Source: Smittium culicis (taxonomy: Eukaryota; Kickxellomycota; Harpellomycetes; Harpellales; Legeriomycetaceae). Taken from it: a DNA stretch of 31,077 nt. Below, piece after piece: positions 21,774-31,077 of this stretch; position 1 is the stretch's first letter; every line of letters begins with the position of its first letter. The translations under genes and the position numbers were made by a program. A model generated the notes under the pieces. The model did not search any database. It had not been told where the DNA came from and saw nothing but the letters and a program-made list of their open reading frames with translations. Location: NCBI GenBank assembly GCA_001970855.1, contig LSSN01000079.1, forward strand, positions 1 to 31,077. The letters run 5' to 3'.

Positions 21774-24700
21774 TTATTCAGCCTTTTTAATTTATCTGCA
21801 TTTATACCGACTATAAAATAATTATCCTCAATATTCATAAGTAATTTATCACAGAAAACTTGGATTAATTTTATTTAAAAAGATATTTTTGTGAATAAAT
21901 TACTTTTTCTATAATTTAATAAAACCTTTAATATATTAAATAAAGCTTATTTATCTATATTTAATTTGAATTTACACTTAAAATTTTTCACGATTTATGC
22001 TTCATTTTATATTCCTCGAATTATTTGATTTCCAATTAATTTTTTCTTAAAAAACTCTATTTCGATATTAAATTCAATATATGAATTCGCTTGATCTTTA
22101 TTTTTTACTATAAATACTTGTTTACAAGATAGATATGTGCATATTTTTATAATGTAAGTTTTTTTTATAATTAGATAAATCCATTTCATAGCTATCATTC
22201 ATATCAGAAATATTGGTTCTAATATTTTAATATTTTAATTTTTTTTTAATTCTGTATCCAGAAACTAATCTCAGCTTTAATTATTTAAAGATATTTAACA
22301 TTATTTTAGTTACATTTAAGCTATTTATATCATTTTATTTAAATTTGATGCAATTTCAATTTAGTCCAAATATTTATGATATGATTTTAAACTGCTTCTT
22401 TATCACCTTTATTGAGAATTTTAAATGAATATTTCTTTTTAAGTTGATTTAACCCCTGAAGATAATAATAAAATAAAGAATTATAGAAAATTTTTATCCA
22501 AAGATATTATTTAATATTTTCTTATTTAAATTATGGATAATTCTTGATATAATTGAATTCAAATTTACGTTTATTTTATTATATGTTCTGGTATTAATTG
22601 AATTAATCTTTTTTTAACGCACGAAAAAAGTGTCATATATCATAATTAATTCTGAATTTTCAACTAGGTCAATATCCAATAGCTTTAATTTTTCATAATT
22701 ATCTAGTATTGATTTAAATAAACCTAAGAAGCTATTTATAACACTTTCAATAGATTATTATATTTTAAATAGTTTTATATTTATAAAAAAAAAAGAATTT
22801 TTGAACGAATGCAGTTTTTATTTTTAGAATATGGAGCTTTCTTAATGATATTTTAATTTAATGATCCCGAAAAAAATTTTAACGGTAGTAGTACTTTAAT
22901 TTATGAGAATAAGTAATACTCGAGTTTTTTGCTCAATTTATTCATTCCATCAAGATATTTCCATATATTTAATGAATGATATATATCTTCAATATTTAAT
23001 TAAAGATTATAAATATGTTAGTGATTTCCCAAACATTTCTGTCAAATTAATTTCATTTGAAAATATATGAAATATGTATGTCGGCGAATTCAAAGTTTTT
23101 CACGTAGTATAATTTATTTAATAATCATTCATTAGATATATATGGGCTAGATTTTTAAATTTTAAAGATTGAAATATTAATTTATTGCAATGATTTTATT
23201 TTTTTTAGCTTGATCTATTTTTTTATATGATAAATAATATTTAGACTTAAAAAAACAGTAAAACCTTACGAAATTTGAAAAATTATATTAATAAAATAAA
23301 AAATAAGGTGAAATAAGTTCCAAAAAATTTCACTTTATTTATTTAATTGCTATGAAAATCCAATACACAAAAAAATAATATTTAATTAGGAGTAATGCAA
23401 TGAATAATATTTAATTTATTAATATCAATTCTAGATATTCGAATCTTTAAAAGTTAAATAACTGACATTTATATATTTAATACATTAAAAAAATCATATT
23501 AATGCCTATTTATTGATTATACAAGTATACAACGCCCAGTATAATTTAATATTTAATAAATTAAACTTAGATATATTATTTTATATTTAGCGGGTAATTT
23601 TAAATCTTATTTATAAAAAAAAATACGATAAATATGCATCGATAATAAGTTCTATTTTTTTAAAATTTTTATAAATAATATTGCTGAAATATGCCACTCG
23701 TATAATGCTTATGAAAGAATTAATTATGTTATTGTTTATAAGAACAATATTTTTTCTCGGAAAACAAGCCTTTTTTGAAATTAATTCATAAACAAAGATT
23801 TATTACTGTCATTAATTATAATTTTATCAAATAAATTCTTATTATTGTATTTTATTTGTCAAATAAACTGAAAAAAAAAAAGGATTTCTAACTATTAAAC
23901 TATCATTGATAAAGTAAGAATCAGTTTCTATTATGATTTTAATATCAAATTTTTTGCATAATGTGAATATTTTAGATATCAATATTCACTTCATTTAGAT
24001 AATATAACCATATTATAGCTTTTAAGAAATTTTTTTTAATGTATAATTAACTTTATTCAAAGATAAAAAAAAATTATAAATATTGGAAAATGTTAAGGAA
24101 ATTAAATTTATATTTTTTTTTCCTAAAATCTAATTGATAAGCAATCAGTATCTAGAATTTTTTTTGGATACTATCTGCTACCTTTATTTTTTTTATTTAG
24201 CATTTTAGATAAATTCATGAGAAATAATATGTTTTTTTGATTATTGGTTTTTTTAAATCCTACTAAATTGATTAATTTAAAATTTAATTGGTGAAAAAAT
24301 CGAATTTTATGGTAAATAGCTTTACATAAAATTCGGTAATTATTATATTAATATAGAAATAAAATATTTCTTTAAATTATTTTAACCGATTTATTTTTGT
24401 AAAGTTCTATAAACCATATACTATAGATTATTGATTTATTTCCCTTTATTAATCAGTTTTTTTAAAAAAAACTCTATATTTCTTCTTAATCAATCAAGAA
24501 ATATTATAAAAAGGTCATATAATTATTTAGTTTTATTTTTGTGCAATTTTCTCCATTTTTTCTAATTAAAAATTATAAGTGTAGGTATTTTTTTTGGTAT
24601 TAGTATATTACTTAATCATACTGTATCTTTTTCTAGAAATATTAAATAAATACCAAATTAAATTTTGAAATAAAAAATTTTCCCCGATAACGCTAGATAA

Positions 24701-25301
24701 TATTAAAAAATTTGCATTTAATAAAGATTAAAATTCATTTCTAGATATAAATTTTAATATAAATTTTAAATTTTATCCATCAATAAAAATTTTTTTATTT
24801 TTGCATTCTATTTTAAATTGTAAACTAGGTATAGATCAAATTATTTTAGATATTTCATTGCTTTTACCACATAATAGTAAAAATTATATAATAAGTTGCA
24901 TTTTTTGTTTAATAATATGAGTTATATTTTTATTTTCTCTTTTATATGAAAATTTAATATAATTTTTTAATTATTCCTCATTTATTAGAATTATACTCAA
25001 TTTCTATTATATTAACGATAGTTTTAATTAGATTTTTTTATTAAACTAATATTATCTCAATTTATTTTAATGTTAGAGCTAATCTTTAATTTTTAAACAT
25101 AATTTTATATTTCGATATCACTGTCCAATATATGTTCCTAATATTAATTTTTAGAAATCTGAGAATGTTTAAATATAATTTAAATATAAAAAAAACTAAT
25201 AAAAAAATATTTAAAAAAAAATTCACAAAAACTCTTCCACACATAAAAGCTCCATATTAATCAAGAATGAATTCAAAGGGGGTGGCTAATATCCTATACT
25301 T

Positions 25302-25430
25302 TCATACATAATCGCTATTGAATCGTATATTTCGACCAAAAATTTCGGCTTGTGCAGTTCGAAGCTGATTCAAAGATATTGTTGAATCAAATCCCTCAAG
25401 AATTTTTAATATAGTCCTAGTCTTGGAAAG
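25302..25430 (-). pseudogene. coding-like fragment, unrecognised
   Basis: The minus strand is open for 42 codons from 25430 to TGA at 25304-25302, at about 37% G+C, with AT-rich flanks. The peptide is protein-like, containing KILEGFDSTISLNQLRTAQA then EIFGRNIRFNSDY. After the TGA the same frame stays open for 15 more codons (KYRILATPFEFILD). Upstream, at about 25440-25510, another frame gives NKSQITGNLTVHIDANKL before a stop. CCAAG/ACT at the start and TAT/GTATGA at the end resemble splice signals, so a real exon is possible. The broken pieces in different frames fit a decayed transposon gene better. No family assigned. Confidence 0.3.
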
Positions 25431-26105
25431 TTAAAATTAAAAGTGTAAATGAATCTTTAGAGCTTATTAGCGTCGATATGAACCGTAAGGTTGCCGGTTA
25501 TCTGTGATTTATTCACCTAATTCAGCATATAAATATGTGTTTGACTGAATAATGCGCATATAAAAAGAATAAAATTATTTAAAAAGATTTAATTTATATT
25601 TTTTTATGCTAATTTATGTATAAACAAATTTCAGCGGTTTTTAATTTTTCAATTAATAACTTAATTAGCAATTAGATGTAGAGTCATCAAAGAAAAATTA
25701 TAAATTCCAAATGACAAATATAATTTTAGTTATTATCTCTTTTTAAAACTATAAAATTTAAAACCAATATCTAAAATCATAAGTTATATATTTTTATTTT
25801 TTCAATGGTTAGATAAGCATACACTTAAGAAAAGATAATTTAATATTCATAATGCTTCGATTTATACTCATAGGATATCTCTACAAAATTTTCATCAATT
25901 TAGAAATTTCCTATGCCATTATAATACAGACTTCTATCATTTTCTGTCGATAGATGAATTTATATATTTATTGTGATCATTTTCGAGCATTTTGCAACAT
26001 ATTGCAAAAATTTCCAAAAATTAATTTTTTTATATTTATTTCAATATTCCAACATTATTATTTTTAACTTTTATAGGTTAAAAATTATGACAAAATTTTT
26101 GATAA

Positions 26106-26125
26106 TTTTTTTTTTTTTTTTTTTT
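26106..26125 (+). repeat. T-20 homopolymer
   Basis: A run of 20 T, the longest homopolymer in the window. No poly(A) signal was placed on the minus strand near it. Confidence 0.85.
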
Positions 26126-26230
26126 GAAATAGAGAAATCTACTCTTTAATTGTTGCTATTTAAAATAATTTAAATGTTAATTTTATTCTAAATCAGGTGA
26201 ATTTTCCGATAAAACCGTCTTGTTATTTTA

Positions 26231-26665
26231 TTAATCAATTGGCTGATTATCTGCGAACATATCCAATAATATTGTATAGATATAAAGGTAAATATATATA
26301 TTTATATTTTCCTGACCGATAAATAGGGCAATTTCTATAGCCAGGTATTGAGTTCTAATGTTACGGTATTTCTGGATATTTTTAGTTTTCTTTAAAAAGT
26401 CTTTAACATCTACAGTTGGATTAGTTTTTTTGCTCAAATAATTATTAATTTCAACTTTAATTAAAAAGTTTGAGAAAATGGATTTATGTTATTCCCAAGT
26501 CAAATTACGAAAAAAGTTAGTTGATAATCTATACATCTTTAAAATTTCAAGAAATTTTTTTTTATAAACTTTATAAAAATTGCAAGCTGGAACAATCAGT
26601 GAAAGGTCCAATGTTTTCATATAAAATGAGAATCGGGAGTAAAAGTAGTTGCTTTTAATAAAATA
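26231..26665 (-). pseudogene. hAT-like transposase C-terminal remnant
   Basis: One minus-strand frame runs from 26665 to TAA at 26233-26231 with a single internal TAA (26491-26489). The later part, containing VEINNYLSKKTNP, DVKDFLKKTKN and RTQYLAIEIA, matches the layout of the hAT dimerisation domain: E..YL, then D.L.WWK.N, then YP.L..LA..YL.I.A. The Trp pair and the PSER.FS tail are not preserved; the sequence degrades into IYIYLYIY. The part before the stop (MKTLDLSLIVPACNFY, then KKFLEILKMYR) sits where hAT proteins have LDPR and a helical region. I saw no catalytic N-terminal part or ATG, and no 8-bp duplication or terminal repeats. It is probably a dead fragment. The family call rests on pattern recall. 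Confidence 0.45.
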
Positions 26666-27027
26666 TTAATTCGGCTATGTTTGGAGCTTGAAAAATGAGT
26701 TTTTAAAGTATTTTTAAAGTATTTTTATTTTGGTATCATGGTGCCTTGTAGGAATTCTCGCTTACAGTTTCAGCATACAACGTATTTTTATATGAATATC
26801 TAAAAAGATATGTATAGATATAGGATTTGAGTTAGTATGGGCGTTGCTTTATGGTAATCTTTAACTATTAGAATGGTTTATCACCAAGGTTACTATTGAC
26901 TGAATTAGGATAGAATAATTATCTGTGGATACTTTAATAAGAAATTTACTAGGATATAATTAATGCCAGGGTAAATAATATAATGTGTGTGAGGATGAGA
27001 GATGAGCAAAATTAATAAAATAAAAGC

Positions 27028-27039
27028 GGGGGGGGGGGG
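27028..27039 (+). repeat. G-12 homopolymer
   Basis: Twelve consecutive G in a genome where GG is uncommon. Possibly a mutational expansion or a sequencing/assembly artefact. Confidence 0.85.
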
Positions 27040-27325
27040 TTTATTGCGTTAAAAATACTTTAAAGTAGTTAACAAAATGAATATTTTTATATAACTCTTC
27101 TATCAAGGTTGGTTTCTTTGTGGTATGCGATATAGTAAAAACAGTAAATAGATACAAACTAGATCATAATATTTCCAGATTACATTTTGTTTGGAGTAAA
27201 TGTAAATAGCGATTTGTATTAAACATGGCCACAATAAAGAAAATAATTTTAAATTAGAGAGATAGCTTGACTTGAAGCAATACCTGCTAGGACCTTTCGA
27301 TTGGGTAAATAGATACCCGTTTCCG

Positions 27326-27494
27326 TTTAGGTACGCAGCCGGCAGACAGGCAGAGGAATTTATTAGTATTAGAATATTTGTTTTTTTATGCCGTGATCCA
27401 ACTTTACTATTTTTTTTTTTTAGTTTACTTAACCACATAGTTTCTATTATTGTTATCGTACCAATAAAATTCCGTGATAATAAAAAAAAAAAAA
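27326..27494 (+). mobile_element. retroposon-like repeat R1, copy 3 (longest)
   Basis: Starts with the G+C-rich patch GGTACGCAGCCGGCAGACAG, which aligns with 13758-13790, and continues into 27387-27494, which aligns with 14655-14750. It ends ACCAATAAAATTCCGTGAT followed by AATA and an A-13 run, i.e. an AATAAA signal about 12 nt before the tail. The standard code is open for 90 codons on the plus strand from 27266 to TAA at 27532 (peptide containing LLGPFDWVNRYPFPF and AAGRQAEEF) and also open on the minus strand. No family recognised. The plus ORF runs through the A-tail, so it is unlikely to be a functional gene. Confidence 0.5.
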
Positions 27495-27922
27495 CGAGAG
27501 ATGGTATGATTCCTGGAGTGGTGGATGACTAAAAATCTAAGGCGAATGATTGCTACCAATAAAAGGGTCCGATTAATTTAATACCAACCATTTTTTTTTT
27601 TTTTTACGGGATGCGAACCGTATTTTACAGTCCATTTTATTCGCTAGTATATTTAAGAAAAGCTGCGGGAAAGTGTATGTTTATATATATGTACTACGTG
27701 AAAGTGATCCTTTTTAGGAGATTAGTGATCTTTATGTAACTGTGATCGTATAGTTCTAATTGGCTAAATATCGATGTTTTTTTTGAGCCACCATGAAAAT
27801 AAAAACCAGATGATATTTTTGATTAACTATAAATTACCAATAGTTTTACTTAATCTTCTTTTCTATTAAGGGGAATCTTATAGAAGGGGTTACTTTTAGG
27901 CGTAAAGGGTTACAGTTAATAA

Positions 27923-28111
27923 CCCTTTCGCGGGCGTTATTCTGTATTTGATCTACTAAATCGAGATATCTAGATTCAATAGTAAAAATTTAATTTCGGA
28001 TTTTTAAATATTATTGGCTTATTGGTTTATTCAGCAAATAATATGATTTCTTTTAAATAAAAAACGAATCATTAAATTTGGGGGTTTAAAGAGTATTGAA
28101 CAGGAAAGCGG
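27923..28111 (+). mobile_element. family-1 miniature element E
   Basis: A 189 bp element in the loop of the palindrome, with ends CCCTTTCGCGGGCGTTATTC and GTATTGAACAGGAAAGCGG. It is uninterrupted and is the best reference for reading the split copy A at 15278. Flanks are ATAA on the left and TAAA on the right, decayed TTAA. Just upstream, GTAAAGGGTTAC (27902-27913) looks like the right end of another, unresolved copy. Confidence 0.7.
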
Positions 28112-28165
28112 TAAAGTTGATTAAAATAAAGAGTTAATGAGCTCAAAAGAACTTTTTTATAGCCT

Positions 28166-28306
28166 ATAATAATTTCAAAATGAAAAAAATAGATAGAAAA
28201 ATCAAAATGCATTTCGGATCCAGCCAATTATTATCTTTATAAATATTCTGTGAAATACTTTAGCTGCAACAGAGTACTTTCTATATTCAGAATCTCCCAA
28301 ATAGAA
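28166..28306 (+). repeat. dispersed repeat R3, copy 2
   Basis: Aligns with the reverse complement of 16382-16526 over its whole length. It lies between the family-1 element and the right palindrome arm and overlaps the inner end of that arm. Confidence 0.65.
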
Positions 28307-28372
28307 AAGAAGATTAAGTAAAACTATTGGTAATTAATAGTTAATCAAAAATATCATCTGGTTTTTATTTTC

Positions 28373-28540
28373 ATGAATTTTTTTTTTTATCAGTTTATTA
28401 AACAAAATTTTAAAGTTTACAAAATACAATAAAAAAGTATTTAAAAAGATAAAAAAATATTAAAAAAGTAATTTTTCAACCGACCCCCTTCCGCCGCTCC
28501 ATACCCACTGGGCATTGGATCAAGGATTTATCGTGATGAA
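28373..28540 (-). mobile_element. short retroposon insertion with A-tail and 5-bp target duplication
   Basis: Absent from the left palindrome arm, so recognisable as an insertion. Read on the minus strand it starts with a G+C-rich head (CACGATAAATCC, then GCCCAGTGGGTATGGAGCGG), passes through a T-rich middle, and ends AATAAACTGAT followed by A-11. ATGAA stands on both sides (28373-28377 and 28536-28540), a 5-bp duplication. A 3' A-tail after AATAAA plus flanking duplications is the signature of retroposition. At ~158 bp it is a SINE or a 5'-truncated LINE copy. A TGA-terminated frame through the head gives HHDKSLIQCPVGMERRKGVG, which may be a LINE reading-frame end. Confidence 0.65.
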
Positions 28541-28795
28541 GGTTCAAAAAAAAAACATCGAGATTTAGCCAATTAGAACTATACGATCACAGTTACATAA
28601 AGATCACGAATATTCAAAAAAGGATCACTTTCACATAGCACATAAATATTGTTTTCTAATATAGTAAAACTGATAAAGTAAGGCTGATGGAGTAGAAAAA
28701 AGATATAAATTTTATTGCGAAAATCTTTGAGTATTGAAAAAGCCACGTATGTAAGTGTAACAATCTAACTAAATGGCTTGAATGTACGGCTAAAA

Positions 28796-28835
28796 GTAGG
28801 GGGGTATAGGTGGCGCTACAAGGAGTGACGTTTTT
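28796..28835. other. isolated G+C-rich patch
   Basis: GGGGGGTATAGGTGGCGCTA then CAAGGAGTGACG is above 55% G+C in an AT-rich setting. It is not part of an ORF or any repeat I could match. It may be an end of an undefined transposon. Confidence 0.25.
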
Positions 28836-29850
28836 TTATGTTTTGGGTAGAGTGGCTTATTTTAATGTCATTAAAATAAAAAAGGATGTTTGGAATGAAA
28901 CTATATTCTAGGAAGAAATTGCTATCAACAAAAAATAATAAATACAAATAAAAAAGCAAACAAGTGCACAAACCTGAAATTGATAATTTTATGGCGGGTG
29001 GAGTATAGTAGGAAATCCTTTTTATTAAAAAAAGGAGAAATGGAGAATTAATTTCACAAGGAACTGATGTATCACGTCGAGACTAGTATAATAAAAGAAA
29101 TTTATGGTGAGACGAAGTTTTTTTTTATTAAAAGAGGAGTATAGGATATATATAACAAAGAAAATTTTATTCAAGGGTACAAGCTAAACTTAATTGCTAG
29201 CAGTGGCACAAAATATATCGATAATAAATTAAATTTTTAAACAAGTGTTTTAGCAAAAAGGGGGCTAAAAAGATTAAGACGGAAAAAGGATCTACTTTGT
29301 GGAGCATTCCGGCTAAAATGTGGTTTTTTATATGATTTAAAAAAACTTATTTTTACAGATGTTTAAGTTTTTTTTTTTTTTATTGAGAAATATTTGAGAT
29401 TTGTAATTATGATTTATACGCATTCAAAGTTAGCGATGATTAGATTAGCCAGTAAAAATAAAATGCGAGTGATTGGATTTAATGAGTGGTTTTGAAAATA
29501 GACAATGATTTCTGATTTGAGTGATTTCCAGGCATTTCAAATCAAAGTTATTTTGAAATATAATTTGCGAAATTATCTAAAAGAAACTGCTTTTTTAATA
29601 AAACAACCAAGAAATGGAGTGCGTGTTTATTAATAGCGAATATAATTGTACAAGTGTATGATAGTAATAAAATGAGCAGTATATTAAACTAAATGGCGAC
29701 GGGTTCTGTTATGAAACAATGCATAATCAGAATTTACACGAGGAAAGATCGACTCTATCTAGCGCAATATTATTTGAAGTAAAGAGCTATTTAGCAATGT
29801 CAAAATCTTGATACATGAATAAGATTAAAATTAAAATTTTTTTTTTTTGA

Positions 29851-29931
29851 GATGAGATAAAACAAAAAGCTAGGAGAGAAAATGAGCAGCTAAGATTGGC
29901 GTTATTGCAGTTGCAGTTGCATGATGTGTAA
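29851..29931 (+). other. small coiled-coil-like coding island
   Basis: Twenty-six codons between a TGA and a TAA encode DEIKQKARRENEQLRLALLQ then LQLHDV, a heptad-like leucine pattern with a basic start, reminiscent of a bZIP or coiled-coil segment. Local G+C is about 45%. It is preceded by T-12 then GAG, a good polypyrimidine tract and acceptor, so it could be a short exon. Just downstream, a different frame has MFLDLDKWKSSSEQICD, also coding-like, which would require splicing or a frame shift. The 61-codon ORF on the opposite strand (29972-29787) is its shadow. Confidence 0.3.
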
Positions 29932-30553
29932 TGTTTTTGGATTTGGATAAATGGAAATCTAGTAGCGAACAAATATGCGACTAATGTAAGTTGGATAATT
30001 AGCTGGGTAATTGGTATTTTATTCTCGCAAAAATGATAAAGCTCACTTTGAATTTGGATGAAACTATTGCGTATTAATTAAAAAAAAACAACATTTCAGG
30101 AAAAACAAAACTTTTCTGGGTTTAATTTCACTATGATTTTATTATTATTATAATTATTATTATTATATATATATTTTTGCCACATAACATACCATAAATC
30201 GACTAATTGTATGAAAAAAAAAGCAATTTAGTTGACAATAAAGGATAATTCAATAAATAAAGAAGGTGTATTGCATTATAGTACAAGTCCAGTTAGATAT
30301 GTTTTTGGAGATAGGTGGGAAAAGCAAGCTGAATCATATAGTATATGTACATATTTAGCTTGGCTTATGAGCTAGTATTGATTTTCAGTGGCGCTTATGT
30401 ATTAAATTGAAGTATCATGGCATTGTACTTAATCTTGATTGGGGATTCAATAATCGGCATGCAGTTTTAATTGGTATGTGTACATATATATAATACCGAA
30501 TAGTATATAGCGAGATTATGTTTGTGTAATAGCATTCGGTGCATGTTGAGCAC

Positions 30554-30590
30554 ATATGGGGGATTCTTAACGAAGAGAGCACTTTGTTGC
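30554..30590 (+). repeat. family-2 type end motif
   Basis: ATATGGGGGATTCTTAACGA then AGAGAGCACTTTGTTGCA matches 16271-16307 closely and the inner edge of the right palindrome arm (inverted, about 28263-28300). No partner end was found within 300 bp. Confidence 0.5.
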
Positions 30591-30751
30591 AATGGTTATT
30601 TAGTGGATTGCTTTTATAATCAAGATAAGCCAATAAATTTATAAATTAATTATGAAGCGATATTATTGACTAAAAAAAAAAGGCATTCCTTTTTTTCTAT
30701 AGCAAATCAGTGATTTGATTGGGCCAGATTCCCGATTTAAGCTTATTTTTT

Positions 30752-30783
30752 TGTGGGAAATCTTAAGAGCAGGAAAGATTAAA
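30752..30783 (+). repeat. diverged family-2 type end motif
   Basis: TGTGGGAAATCTTAAGAGCA then GGAAAGATTAAAA resembles the family-2 right end, in the same orientation as the motif at 30554. Too short to define an element. Confidence 0.3.
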
Positions 30784-31077
30784 ATAAAGGCTATAAAAAA
30801 AAGAAACTGAGAAAACACAATAGTTCAGATAGAAAGTTAAAGACTTGAATATTGATTAAAGCTAGTAATACTAAATTAGTAAAGAGTACTATACGCAGAG
30901 TTAGTTTTTTTCTTGCATCCAAAAAAAAAAAAGAATCTAGCGTTTTTATAAATTATCTGCCTTGAATGCCGATTTACCCTTTATAGTTTAATAAAAATAA
31001 GATCTATTCAGCTTAAATTCAATACTAAGTATAATCTTCGATAATAAAAAAAGTTTTAAACATCACACTGAAATATA

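Larger units (their letters stand above)
17400..25260. other. long AT-rich desert
   Basis: No gene supported on either strand. The ORFs of about 63 codons at 18911-19102 and 22198-22007 have background composition. Landmarks are the second member of the diverged repeat pair (19722-19770), an AG tract at 19475-19492, and a TA tract at 21749-21773. The plus strand is visibly T-rich from about 21.4 to 25.1 kb. Confidence 0.4.
27691..28641. repeat. large palindromic (foldback) structure
   Basis: The left arm 27691-27891 and right arm 28279-28641 are reverse complements. Identity looks above 90% over the outer part; GTGAAAGTGATCCT, ATGTAACTGTGATCGTATAG and AACCAGATGATATTTTTGAT occur in both. The right arm is longer because of a ~163 bp insertion (28378-28540). 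The ~390-base spacer holds a family-1 element and an R3 copy. The inner arm edges carry the family-2 type motif. It could be a foldback transposon or a duplicated inverted block. High arm identity implies recent origin or arm-to-arm conversion. Confidence 0.8.

Noticed and set aside
22007..22198. 63-codon minus-strand ORF
   Set aside because: Background composition, no raised G+C, no recognisable motif.
25300..25560. Spliceosomal snRNA candidate because of locally raised G+C
   Set aside because: None of the conserved U1, U2, U4, U5 or U6 core sequences could be found.
27103..27438. 111-codon minus-strand ORF, the longest in the window
   Set aside because: It is antisense to retroposon-like copy R1 and its G+C-rich head, ends unrelated to any gene signal, and shares its openness with the plus strand.
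29787..29972. 61-codon minus-strand ORF with Cys/Asn repeats (CNCNCNN)
   Set aside because: Shadow of the more coding-like plus-strand island; the Cys-Asn run is the reverse complement of a TTGCAG repeat.
30415..30633. 72-codon minus-strand ORF
   Set aside because: Overlaps the family-2 type motif at 30554-30590, no protein pattern recognised, length expected by chance.

Overview
The window is eukaryotic nuclear DNA of extreme A+T richness. Rows with no other feature run at roughly 15-20% G+C by eye. It has no bacterial-style operons, ribosome binding sites, tRNA, rRNA or CRISPR. Sparse short coding-like islands sit in long near-empty stretches, together with TTAA-flanked miniature transposons, a decayed hAT-type transposase, retroposon-like insertions with A-tails, and a heptanucleotide satellite interrupted by an assembly gap. 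I cannot name the organism. An AT-rich protist, a parasitic or basal animal, or a ciliate germline-type genome would all fit.

Layout. The left edge (1-1.5 kb) holds the best protein-coding evidence, all on the minus strand: an exon-like ORF at 36-245 (about 38% G+C) and another at 1252-1425 (about 34% G+C). Both stand out from flanks of half that G+C. Both reading frames can be extended only by assuming tiny introns or by reading TAA/TAG as sense. From about 1.5 to 10.3 kb the sequence is very AT-rich with no gene I can defend. At 10311-11107 lies a perfect array of the 7-mer ATAGATA with a 208-base N gap, followed by three copies of a variant, ATATTTA. A coding-like relic follows at about 11.2-11.46 kb.

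From 13.7 to 17.4 kb the window is a graveyard of small mobile elements. It includes copies of a retroposon-like repeat with an AATAAA signal and A-rich tail, and a nested cluster of ~190 bp elements with piggyBac-like ends (CCC...GGG, TTAA flanks), one inserted inside another. A second TTAA-flanked family (210 bp, 37 bp inverted repeats) is joined to it at a shared TTAA. From 17.4 to 25.2 kb is again nearly featureless. From 25.3 to 29 kb come a coding-like relic, the hAT-like transposase remnant, a GC-rich retroposon copy, and a ~950 bp palindromic structure. The palindrome carries a miniature element in its loop and a later retroposon insertion in its right arm with a 5-base target duplication. 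The last 2 kb hold short family-2 motif copies and one small coiled-coil-like coding island.

No functional pathway can be reconstructed. The genes seen are fragments, and most of the interpretable content is mobile-element history. The points most worth checking are the nested miniature elements, the palindrome with its retroposon insertion, and the question of 15-nt introns versus TAA/TAG reassignment at the left-edge genes.
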